64,000 nucleotides of DNA from Balanoglossus misakiensis (Eukaryota; Hemichordata), in the NCBI GenBank assembly GCA_040954595.2, contig CM082585.2, forward strand, positions 6,820,001 through 6,884,000. The letters run 5' to 3'. Positions 1 to 10,509 of this stretch are shown here, piece after piece. Numbering within the stretch: position 1 is the stretch's first letter; each line of letters starts with the position of its first letter. The notes beneath the pieces were generated by a model that was not told where the DNA came from, ran no database searches, and saw nothing but the letters and a program-made list of their open reading frames with translations. Made by a program: the position numbers and the translations under genes.

Positions 1-2058
1 AAATGGCAGCTGCACAAATTGCATTAATCTCTCGTAAAGGCGGTGTTTTACACAATAATACTTCAAACATGGTCCGAACAAGAGTTGTCATGCTCTACGC
101 GGAATCATACTTTATTCGTCTATCATCTCGTTAGGATAACTAATGCTGTCAAAGACAGAGTTCTCGATCTTTGGTTATCACATTACTTTTTTCTGACATG
201 GACTTTTTAACGTAATGGGAGTATTTTGTTTCTTATTTCATTTTTTATCTAGTCAGTCCAATTGATTTTATACAAAAGTGCATGATAACCGACCAATGCG
301 TTTAAACAGCCCTCCCTTCCGTCAATTTTGACAATGTCCCTAGGTCTGACTTCCGGCGTTGGGCGGAAACGCCGTCGAAAATTTTATTTAAATACAAGAT
401 GAACTGCTTGATAAAGAATAGTAAAGCACCCAGATTTTAAATTCATCTCAACTTCTCGGATAAGAGTTTATAATGTGATTATTTTCAATGGGAAACAATG
501 CAGTTTCCAGCGGATCAATATTCCGCCGGCAAAGTACCCTGCAGTGAACTGATCAAATTTATTTCCTGCGTCACTGTTTGCCTCACAAAGGTAGGAACAA
601 AGGCCGTGGATGGATGAATGTTGCCCTAACAATTTTATCTTTGTGGCGATATTGCTTCCATTTCAAGATACATATTTGGTTTCTCCTATTCACCCACCTT
701 ACAACTCGTCCAATTTGATTAAATAAATCGTGTTAATGTCTCACCGTATCCATTTAATGTCATTATTATTGAAAGGTAATACTCTGAATGCAAACAAGCT
801 TTTTCCTTCACATCAGGTGACGCGCTTACTAAACCATGAAGGGTGATATAACAGTGATGTTCTCACAAATCTATGTGAAATACTGAATATTATTTATAGG
901 GTATACCATTGCGATATCCTTGTTATTTCAAAATAAGCCAGCTTGCTGAGTGAAACAACACAGAATACCCCCCCCCCCCCTTTATATGCGAAACATTAAC
1001 AATGGAAACTATTATGACACTGTCTGCTATGCGAAAGATCCGTTCTTTTTTTCTATTTCTTTCTCTATGAAATATAGAAACTTTGTGTATTCTACGTACA
1101 TGGAAACTGAGTATTCATCATAGTTGTTCTATTGCATAAAACTGAGTACCTTTTTCCTGCATTGTTATTTTTGAAAGATTGGTTTGAATCCAGGATGGGA
1201 ATTCATAAGTCAACAAAAACTATCGGTGTACACACATGCTACCGTGACTGGCAAGCAAAATAACGGGGCCGTTAGGCAGGCTTTAAGGTATAGAACAACA
1301 AATTCTAGTTCGTATGCAAAAGAAACTCCTCAGCATAGCCATGTGTTATATCTTCGGTTCCTTTAATCATATACTTGAAGATGTAAAATTACCATGCTCT
1401 TTTGACAGACAGAAACAAAAACGTGTTAAATCGACGGTATCTAGTAAATTCCTCAAAGACCATTTTTTTCTGTCATGCCCCGTCAGTTTAGTCAGAGGAA
1501 TTGAAACATCACAACGAAAGCATGAGTTCGTTTCATTAATCGAGATCGGAATTCCCCAAGACGTCAACCTGTGACTCACCATGTTAGATACCGCGAAAAC
1601 ACTGACGTAGTTTATGCTTCGGAAGATCAAACAAACAGAATAGTGTATTAGTTTGCTACATAATAAATGTATTTCAGCTTGACCTCGCCAAATGATTGCT
1701 TCTTGATCCATAGTTCCTTTTTAAATGTTATGTATCCTAATACAACCCACGCTACATTCAGAGTCTTTCATGCACTAACATTGATGTCTTCCAGCGGTTA
1801 ATGGAAGGGTCGCGGTCGGCATTGTTCCCATGACGATTGAATTTTCAAAACTACCTTGCCCCCGGGGGAGAACAAATCAATCAAGCACTTGTATTCGCGC
1901 TTCGGGGAAAAGAATCAATAAACTGTTCTCACCTGAGCAGAGGTGCTGTGTTATCTGTTCATAAAATGTACTTTCCATGGTGCACTTTCTTTATTTTGTA
2001 TCTGTTTTTAATATGCTGGTATATCGAAGGCGTGGTTGTTCGTCTTCATGGACTTACA

Positions 2059-2237
2059 TTAAAGGTATACGGTCATCTATGTAAATTTTGCTACAGTTTA
2101 ACCATCGCAAATTGAGAATTTGCCAATCAGAGATATTTAGTGGGTGGCACACCACCATTTGTTCTTTAGAACACTGAAATGCTCCATTGGAGTCATATAT
2201 GGTTGCATATAAATTGGAGGTGACCGTGTACCTTTAA
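2059..2237 (-). mobile_element. MITE-like element, family 1, copy A
   Basis: About 179 bp bounded by TTAAAGGTATACGGTCA and its mirror TGACCGTGTACCTTTAA, giving terminal inverted repeats of about 20 bp. The interior (GGGTGGCACACCACC, then CATATATGG) matches copies B and C in inverted orientation. No coding capacity, as expected for a non-autonomous DNA transposon. Confidence 0.75.
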
Positions 2238-2252
2238 TCATCGTGGTAACGG

Positions 2253-2395
2253 TCCTCATTGATTTCTTGTATCGCATACAATTACACATTGTCTGAAACG
2301 CCTTATGAAAATGAATATAAACTCCTCATTGATTTCTTGTATCGCATACAATAAATACACATTGTCTGAAACGCCTTATGAAAATGAATATAAAC
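2253..2395. repeat. tandem duplication, 70 + 73 bp
   Basis: Two adjacent copies start tcctcattgatttcttgtat and end gaatataaac; the second differs by a 3-bp insertion (taa) in the middle. It lies 15 bases after the end of the MITE-like element. Confidence 0.9.
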
Positions 2396-3055
2396 TAGAT
2401 CGTAGATTTTAAATTCATTCAGAATCGATTACCGTTGAAATGACTCGTCAATATTCAAGTTTCATGTGAATGCCATTGATTCCAGGAATTGAAAAGAATA
2501 TTGTTTTGGTTCGTAGTATTGTTTTTATCTACATCTTCTTGGAAAATGACTACAGCTTCATGCTTGACATCTTGGATAGCTTGACCCGAAAGCATATCAT
2601 GCTCTTTCTTGAGATATAGACACCGTCGATTATCAACTCTATATGGCTTTCACCTTCCTATGTGAGTCGAGGTCTGAATCTGTCGCATCCAATGCGAATT
2701 CAATTGCGAAGCTCCAAAAGAAAGTGTCATTAATGATTGTATACATAAAACGTTCAATAGAGTATGTTTTCACGCCTAATATCCAAAGCTAAAGCGCAAA
2801 CATAATTGCATTTAGTAGTAAAACACCCAGAATAAAGGGATCTGTAGTGAAACTGTATTTACCGAGGTAACATAGAAATTGCCGAGAATGCTTTCATGCA
2901 TGCGAAGGTTTAATGCTAATTCTGTTGAGATATACACTGTCTGCAGTACAATAAACCTGCCTTGATGTTATCACACCCCCAGCTTCGGGAAATGTCAAGA
3001 TGAACACTACTAAATGGCAGCAATCCACGGGATTGCTCAGATTTGCTCTAAGTCA

Positions 3056-3426
3056 TGACGTCATCACCCGAGGCATGCCTTCGCGGTTTAGTCACGTGGC
3101 AACACTCGATGAGCCTATCGCAGTGCGGGAGATTGTTAACATTTTAGGAAACCGTCTTTGAGCCGAAGCTGTATGCTCGACTACCACTACAGAAATGAAA
3201 AGCTGTTATCTCTAGATGGTGAATCTTGGCAGCGCAGCTGTGCAACTAATTTGAACACACATTAACGGATTTCACTTTTTTCATCAAGACAAAATGTTTC
3301 TTTATACCGAGGTCATCTACCACCTTAATGCTCACCTTTGTTCAGCAGGGTCACGTGACTTGAGGCTATCGCATGAATAAGGTCACATACTCTCTTTATC
3401 TGCGATAACGGTAGAACATTCACGTG
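3056..3426. promoter_or_regulatory. candidate enhancer/promoter cluster: one CRE palindrome and three CACGTG E-boxes
   Basis: TGACGTCA at 3056-3063, CACGTG at 3093-3098, the 10-bp palindrome GTCACGTGAC at 3350-3359 and CACGTG at 3421-3426. The sites are about 0.7-1.05 kb upstream of the first visible nAChR exon. Function as bZIP/bHLH binding sites is inferred only. Confidence 0.3.
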
Positions 3427-4110
3427 ACTTTTGATCTTTGTATCGCATCGGCAGACAATATATCGACAGCCTGTACCATTGTTTAAAATTAAAACGTTCT
3501 GATTCATACTTTTTGAAATAAGAATGCACATCGTGCAGTTTTGGCTCGTGTGCACAGATGGTGTGCCACTGGCAATTTGAGAAAAGAACACTAAGATAGT
3601 GAACATCATTCAGCCAAGCCAATGACTAAATCAATAATTAATGCACCGTGAATGAATACCAATGCGAATATAAGTCCCTCATTACAGCCAGGAATTAAGA
3701 ATCTAAATAACACACCATCTCATAAAGTTTCTTGACGACACCAACCTAATCATCATTGCAGGTCTTGAGTCAAGCTTACATTATGTTAATTTTGGGGGGG
3801 GGGGGGGCAACTTCAGTGTTGCCCTTTTGATGAAAGGAAGTGTTCAAAAATGCCTTGTCAGCATTAACATGTTTGATTACTTTGGTATTTGGTCTACATG
3901 TAATTTCTATTGGTCACCTGGGGTGATTTAAATCTGTTTATGTTTTTATTTCATATTATCATGAAATCTGTAATACTGTATTTTCCACTAGTCCAACTGG
4001 AATTGCTTTGAAATGTATGGTAGGACTGTAGGACGTGTACTCTCGGATGTCGCCTGGTTGGTCAAATAGTTTCTGATGATATTTACATAGTTTTCATATT
4101 CACTTCGCAG

Positions 4111-4220
4111 AGATGGCATGACGACTATCTGACATGGAATGCTAGTGAATACAATGGACTGGAAAAACTGCGCATACCAGCCAGTATGCTTTGGCTGCCA
4201 GACACAGTGTTGTATAATAC
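4111..4220 (+). CDS. nAChR exon: binding loop A region
   Basis: Acceptor cacttcgcag and donor AC|GTAAGT bound a 110-bp exon. It encodes [16 protein letters not shown] and [11 protein letters not shown], the W-x-D-Y-L-W-N and W-PD--LYN motifs of nicotinic receptors. NAS is a glycosylation sequon. The exon begins in phase 0, as the matching 110-bp exon of alpha7-type genes does, and leaves two bases for the next codon. Confidence 0.9.
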
Positions 4221-7200
4221 GTAAGTCTAACAAGAGAAGCATGGGATAACATGAAAAATAACTTGAAAAGAACATAAATAAAGATTGATATTAAGAATGG
4301 CCATATCTGGGGGCACACATGTTGTTGAACATGACTGATGGAGCTGTTCCACCCTCCTTTTCACCTGAAGGTGTATGTCACTCTCATATTATTAAAACCA
4401 GCTATTTATTTCATCTCGCCCCAATTGTGTAGTGCCAAGGAGGACAATGAAAACTTCATGTTGGACGTCCAAACCAACATCATCATCAATGCAAGTGGTG
4501 GCATCGACTGGAGCGCTCTGGTTATCATGAAGACCTTTTGTCCAGTCAACATTTTCTACTTCCCGTTCGACACGCAGCAGTGCCAGATGAAGTTCGGGTC
4601 TTGGCAGTATGACGCCCGCTTCATAGACTACCACGAAGGTCCAGCTGATGCGAGTAATTACCAACACAATGGGGAATGGGACACACAAGGTCCGTATATA
4701 TATATCCCTACATTTTCTAATACTCGCTCTTTCTTCTGACAAATGAAGCAGTGTATTGTGGTTGTTGTGTGAATGTTCGAGCTTTGTAGACATGACAAGC
4801 CCACGATAATGAAAAGTGCACATGCATATGATGGATACCGGGTTATTGGTGCCCATCAGGACAATAATGCAGCTGTCAATCAAAGAGACATTGGAAAAAA
4901 ACGCTGCAGAATTGCTCTCGTGGTGCGTGGATCTATGTCCTTTAATTGAATACGTTTATATCATGTGTACTTTTCTATCGTACATATAATGGTATAAAAT
5001 AAAACGACGCCGGTATTATGGTATCGTTCCTCTAAAATATGAGACAAGGATAATTTCATATCGAAAAGTACACGTAAAATGAGCACCATTTTGATCTGCA
5101 CTAAAGCAATTAAACTGACCGACAAATCCACTGGGCTGACAGATCAGGCCCCTGCACTGAAACATAGCTCAGTGTCCCAACGACTTTTATGTAGCTAGAA
5201 ATATAAATCCATCCAACCTTGACTAAAAGTTGGTGCTATTAGCCAACGAGCATCTCAGGATTGCGTCGTTTTACGAGAAGATGTCTACCGCTCTAGTTTT
5301 TTTTTACTAATTGGTCTGTATGCCTCAGTGCATTTAACCGATCTTCAATGAGTATATAAACGTGACATATTGTATGCATGCTTTTCACTGAGTTTAAGAG
5401 CGTATCAGTGTAACAACAGCTGCAGAACTACACATATAACAAGAAATCTGACAAGACAGCTTTTATTCTGTTGGTTTCTAATATTATTTTAGGGCCGTCA
5501 GACACACATTTTTTTCTTTACCATATTTAATAGGTGTCAGCGTTCTATTGGTTAAACTGCACTCTCCACAGTTAAAATGATATACCTAACTTATCGCCGT
5601 CACTCGTCAACAGCCCGAGAATCAATCACCCAAGGGTTAAAACGAGAATGCTTTGAAAGCCGTTTCTGCTTTCACATCTGCCCTGTTTGCAGCAAAAATG
5701 ATATCGGCTCGCTCAAAAGTAAGATGCGACATCCATACGTGTCTTTTGGGAAATGAAGCTAGGTTACAAGATATGAGGTTATGATAACGATTGGTTTCAA
5801 CGAACACAGCGCAGTGTTGGGAAAAGCCCCTGTCTATACTCCGTCGTACAAAAGAGGTTGCGGTGTTAGACATTCAGCACGCTCATTTGCGGCACGATCT
5901 TGCAATATACCCAAAGCATTACATGTAGGCACGTCTCTGACCCTGTTAAGACGTGTTCGACTTGATAAAATCGATAAGTCTTCAACGGCAGTCTCCTTAA
6001 TGACTGCCGACATAGTGTCTCCGTGATGACTGTCATTGTCATTATACTAATCTCTGCCTTCGAATGCGCAACATGGATTGCCTTTGATGTCCGTGTAACC
6101 CAGGGTTTTCCAAGTGGGAGTTTTCTATTTTAAGTTCTAAGTTAACTTTACCAGTAGATAATTTAATTTATGAGGAAAATTCGGTGACTGCAGCATGCGG
6201 CTTGCTGACTGATTGACTGACTGACTGACTGAGAACATAGCATTGATGCATCGTCAACCTAATAACGGCTACAGATTTCACCATACAGTTGTGCATCTGT
6301 CACTTATGCATGTACATACTTAAACATGTAAGTACCACACACTGCATCTGGGTAGTCATCTACCTTTAAAATCTTCAATTCTGGTGAAATGAGCCTGCAC
6401 TTTACTAAGTATTTCTTTCTCTTTTAGGTATAGATGTCTTTCGTAACCCGGGAATCTACTCATGTTGTCCCGGAAGAGAATACCCGGATGTGACGTTCAC
6501 CATCACAATCCGCCGGAAGCCTCTGTTCTACATCTTCAATTTGATCATTCCGTGTTTTCTGATTTCTGGAATGTCGTTGTTGGGATTTATCTTGCCCTGC
6601 GAGTCTGGAGAGAAGGTGTCGCTAGGCATCACGGTCTTGCTGTCTCTGACTGTGTTCCTATTGGTCGTTGCGGAAACGATGCCGGCCACGTCAGATGTGA
6701 TACCACTGATTGGTAAGTGGTTCTAATGTAGTCACTAGCTGACAGCTGTAATCGTCCACTTTGTCTAAATATTAAAATGCACTGAGTTCTATATCATAAG
6801 TCCAAATTTAACTGTGAAAAATTCCAAGTTCGGATGTTTAACTTGCTATTGTGAGAAAAAGTAATGGATCGATACCAATGAATATATAAGACAGTAACTG
6901 TCAAAATTGTAGTTTGAATAGAGTTTATGTCTTCTCGTAATGCATTATAATCGTCTTTTTTTTCATGATTGTCCGAAACGAACAGGTCGTTACTACATAT
7001 TCACCATTGTACTTGTGGCGGCGTCGACAACGATGACGGTGTGTGTCCTGAACTTCCATCACCGCCATCACCCACTACCCCGATGGATGCGAGTCGTCTA
7101 CTTCCGGTTCCTCTGTCGTGTGTTATTCGTCGAGTTGCCGGCCTTCATTAAAGCCAAGGAAGATTGCAGCAACTGCATTATAACCAATGCCAACAACATT

Positions 7201-7485
7201 AAAGAAGAGGAGGTCAAAATCATTAAGGCCAGTCCGGAGAGGAGAAAGGTCACCAATGACCACACCAAGAAAAACATGACCTTCAAGGATAAAGTCCTAC
7301 TGGATATCTTGAAGAACGTGCAGAAAATCTCGCAGAGACACGAGAGCAAGGACAAGCACACAAAAGTAAATGTTGAATGGCGTGTCGTGGCCAAAATTAC
7401 AGACCGCTTCTTCCTCGTCATTTATCTCATCTGCGCCGTCATGATGAACGTTACCATCACTGTACAGGCAATTACACATGTCTAA
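4111..7485 (+). CDS. nicotinic acetylcholine receptor alpha subunit, alpha7/alpha9-like (5' exons not found)
   Basis: Joined exons 4111-4220, 4433-4689, 6428-6712 and 6986-7485 give 383 residues plus TAA, all in phase. The product is a Cys-loop, acetylcholine-gated cation channel subunit of the plasma membrane. Seen in order: binding loop A with WLPDTVLYN; a 13-residue Cys-loop ([15 protein letters not shown]); loop B with MKFGSW; loop C with vicinal cysteines YSCC followed by YPDV, which marks an alpha subunit; TM1; TM2 with [19 protein letters not shown] and a Glu at its inner end, as in cation channels; TM3; an intracellular loop of roughly 115 residues rich in Lys; TM4 followed by a very short tail. 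The TM2-TM3 segment [12 protein letters not shown] is closest to alpha7/alpha9 types from memory of the family. The signal peptide and about the first 70 residues, normally on two or three further exons, were not located in 1-4110 and may be upstream of the window. Confidence 0.93.
4433..4689 (+). CDS. nAChR exon: Cys-loop and loop B
   Basis: Acceptor ccaattgtgtag precedes TGCCAAGG. The phase joins the previous AC as ACT (Thr). It encodes [15 protein letters not shown], the complete Cys-loop and [15 protein letters not shown]. The donor is CAAG|GTCCGT, a weak 5' splice site, but the phase to the next exon is correct and the next exon resumes exactly at the expected alignment position (Q-G-I-D). 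Confidence 0.9.
6428..6712 (+). CDS. nAChR exon: loop C, TM1, TM2
   Basis: Acceptor tttctcttttag; donor ATTG|GTAAGT. It encodes [13 protein letters not shown] (agonist-binding vicinal cysteines), then TM1 ([20 protein letters not shown]) and TM2, and ends in [12 protein letters not shown]. Four residues separate the CC pair from the following Tyr, against three in vertebrate alpha7, resembling muscle alpha1 spacing. Family comparison is from memory. Confidence 0.94.
6986..7485 (+). CDS. nAChR last coding exon: TM3, cytoplasmic loop, TM4, stop
   Basis: Acceptor aaacgaacag. It encodes [14 protein letters not shown] (TM3), the conserved LNFHHR after TM3, a basic amphipathic loop, then the pre-TM4 helix [12 protein letters not shown] and TM4 ([20 protein letters not shown]), ending AITHV and TAA at 7485. 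The loop has two close cysteines (EDCSNC). The acceptor lacks a long uninterrupted pyrimidine tract directly before AG, but a T-rich stretch lies about 20 bases upstream. Confidence 0.92.
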
Positions 7486-10434
7486 CTATGTGAGCTTGCA
7501 CGTTTCACGAGTTGTAAATGTATTTGGGCTTTCTGTGAATTGCAGGGAAATCCGTCTTTATCGTGGGTTCATGGTTCATACAGAAACAGACACGGGATGT
7601 TCAGAATCAGCCAAATTGAATATCAGCCATGTGGCTACCACACAAAGTCCTTTGGAAATACTTCCATATGAATTCTGAGTTATCGATAAGAAAGCTCTGC
7701 GTCTTCGTCAATAGGCAGTGTATTTTTTATCCTCTGTTTTACAGGAACATTGTTAAAATCGTGGAAAGAGGGTTGTCATCACTGGAGTCAACTGGATATT
7801 ACATAGGCAGCATGGTAGTTCACTTAGAGCGGCTGGCAAACAAAGTCGTAATTGTAAACACTGTCAAGCAGTCATCGTGCAAGACTCAATCCATCCCCGT
7901 CAACCAAGCTGTAGTACACGTGTGTCGTTGCATGTCGTGATGTTAGTTAAGTGGTGAAACTTCAGCTAACAACTTTTTTAATGTTTTATGAATAGTGACA
8001 CGTACAATGCATGCAATTGCACGCCTGCCTGTCGTCGACACTAAAATGAAAACTTATGAGCAACCGAATTTCTTGTCCACATACACTCATTAATAGGTTA
8101 AGCATGTTATGAATGTTCTGGAACGTGTATGTTTACAGAGTAGACATCTTGCTTGCCAAACATTTACTACACCATTGTATATCGAGAATATGTCAAATAT
8201 ACACAGAGAGCTTAAAAAGAATCCTTGTTAATTGTTTTCACTTGAATATTCCTGGTTACTCTATTATTTTTGTGTCTTTCTACTATTCTCTATCCGGAGA
8301 TAGTGGCGACCACATTTAGTGTGTCCATATGTCTGTTTTATATCTACATAAGTTGTCGCTGGTGGCGCTGTTGATGTTATCAACTCACGAGTGGTATATT
8401 TTGAAAAAAATGTATTATTTGCTTATATGTGCTTGCAACATTTTCATTAAAATTAGACAGAACTGATTATCCGGCCATATCATCTAAAACAAAACATATG
8501 TTACGAAATTTTGAGCAATTTCTTCGTATCGAACATGAATGTTCAAATACTATAGTAGTAAGACGTTGTCAAAAACTGACAAGTTTAGTTTAAAATGTAG
8601 TAAAGCGTATGCCGCCATTAATAAGTGCACTGCAGACATTGTGTTATTCTTTCTTAATGCACAAAATTTCTTAATGAACAAATTTACATACATTACCAAT
8701 TAGGAAGTATTAAAGTAGGTGATCTGACTTTATTGGGTTGAACGGTACAAGCGTAGTTGAGGGCGCTCTGCGTTTTTTTCTCTGAAACCGTGAAAGGCTA
8801 AAGGATATTTGCATACAAATTGAAGCTTTATCAGATAAATCAAAATTTGCGAATTTGAAAAAAGGAGAATTCAGCACAAATATGGCGTTATGGTGTACTT
8901 TCTGCATAAAGTCTGGTAACTTCCAGTATTTTGATAAATACAGGAAGGCTGAATTCATAAATGCAAGGAAACGGCGATGTAAATAAATAAATGAATGAAT
9001 ACATGAATAAAGTAATAAATAAAAAAAACTGTAATTTTTCAAAACGATATCACATACTTATCAAGTATTAAATGATTAAAGAGAATTAGTGGATTGTTTT
9101 TGTATGGATTCATAGAGAAATCTTCCATACAGTACTTATTAGATATATTGCGGAAGTTGGTGATATTGTGTGATGATTTCTTTATACAGAGTCTTTAATT
9201 CAGTGACGCGTGACGACCAGATTTTCCATTTTCTTGTTGTTTGCACGTTTGGCAATGTATTACACTTCCATAAGAAATATTGATCCTGAGCAGACTAAAA
9301 GTGTATGTGTAGAATTATGGAGATCAAAATTCAAAGAATATTTGACACTTATGCAACCAAGAACAAAGATTGTTAATCATTCTGGCTTAGGAACCGAGTT
9401 AAATTAACAGTTACGGAGACAGAGTTTATGAGGTCCAGCTACACGGATGTTTTAAAGGGGAAGTGTTGTATAGTCACTAAAATGTTTCTAATCAAACAAG
9501 AAGATTTAATAGGTATTTCACCGTCTCCCAGTATTTTCTGTGTGTCGTTGAATTTCAATAGTGTAAACACATGTAGAAAGGTGAGCCCATTGTCCAAATG
9601 GTAAAGGCACATTCTGAAAATGTAACATGTGTTTCAAATTACACAATCACCTGTAACTATATCACGATTATAGCTAGGTACCCTTTGTAGCCAAAGTTCG
9701 TCACTATAGCAACACATAATATTCGACGGCGCATTCTATAAGTACCCCACCCTGGCAAACTGCATTGTATGAACCGGATTAAATACCCGGTCTGTTAGGT
9801 TTGGCGTATAATGGGATAACTTATAGATGATTTCTAATGTCATACACGTACATTCGTATATATGACATCAATAGCCATACAGAACATGGTGGTTTTGCGA
9901 GGAATGTTTTGTTTTGCATTTACCACAGCGGAATAAATTTTACTTATACCTAGCTTAAGCTTGCTATTTTAGTAAAACGTCGATTATTGAATGTGGCAAC
10001 TTCCCTATCTGTTATGTGGTGGAATGTTGAATGGCGTGGTTGTTGGGATGTTGTGCCCGTACACATATGTCTATACACCACATCACTGTGTGAATGAACG
10101 ACAATATCGACCACGTCACAAAAAATATGTACTTTAATTTTCACAATGCTCCAATGTGGACCGTTTACAGTGTCCGTGCATGGGTGAACAGTGCCGACAA
10201 GAATGTACAAACATCCATATATCCATACAGCCATATATCTATACATACATCCATCCATTCATACATACATACATACATACATACATACATACATACAACT
10301 GTACATACATACATACAGATGCAACTCAGGGATTCCATTGGGTCCCACGGTATATATATACACAAAATCAGACCTAATAAAAATGAACTGGTCTAACAGG
10401 CGAGTTATGTTTCGTTTTGAATATCTTGACACTG
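7486..10434. other. intergenic region between convergent nAChR and SR-B genes
   Basis: The two genes converge, so this should hold both 3' UTRs. No further exon is recognised. A TTTAAT at about 10134 would be an ATTAAA polyadenylation signal for the minus-strand gene, about 300 bases past its stop. AATAAA words near 8985 and 9015 on the plus strand lie in an A-rich stretch and are weak evidence for the nAChR end. A (CATA)n microsatellite is at 10250-10316. Confidence 0.5.
10250..10316. repeat. (CATA)n microsatellite
   Basis: Tandem cata/acat units from about 10250 to 10297 with an interruption (aactgta) and a second short block to 10316. Open frames across it are repeat artefacts. Confidence 0.95.
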
Positions 10435-10509
10435 TCAGGTGAGAAGCGGTTTCTTCTCGTCGTCTTGTTCCCTCGCATTTTGAATGTTCTGGTTTTCCAA
10501 ACACGGCTT
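10435..10509 (-). CDS. SR-B gene exon 12: cytosolic tail with dileucine signal and stop
   Basis: Acceptor TCTTCACACAG. Encodes KPCLENQNIQNAREQ then DDEKKPLLT and TGA, 24 codons plus stop. The final EKKPLL fits [D/E]xxxL[L/I], the adaptor-protein signal that sends LIMP-2 to lysosomes. The exon joins in phase 0 to exon 11. A Cys just after TM2 could be palmitoylated, as in CD36 relatives. Confidence 0.9.
   Translation of the reverse strand, partial: KPCLENQNIQNAREQDDEKKPLLT

Larger units (their letters stand above)
1..4110. other. non-coding region upstream of the first nAChR exon seen
   Basis: No exon with a family motif was found, including the missing 5' nAChR exons. The stretch holds a C13 run (968-980), a G14 run (3794-3807), an inverted-repeat element (2059-2237), a tandem duplication (2253-2395) and an E-box/CRE cluster (3056-3426). 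It may be intron or promoter of the receptor gene. Confidence 0.6.

Noticed and set aside
499-615. Short ATG frame (MQFPADQYSAGK...) followed by a GTAGGA donor, considered as an nAChR first exon
   Set aside because: No signal peptide character and no match to the nicotinic N-terminus.
4392-4883. 163-residue minus-strand frame over the nAChR Cys-loop exon
   Set aside because: Antisense to a clearly recognised exon; no family features of its own.
9455-9620. TTTTAAAGGGGAAGTGTTG as another inverted-repeat element start
   Set aside because: No matching inverted end could be found nearby.
10156-10442. Frames rich in HTYI/IHTY repeats
   Set aside because: Translation of the (CATA)n microsatellite; the true coding in this neighbourhood is the minus-strand SR-B last exon.
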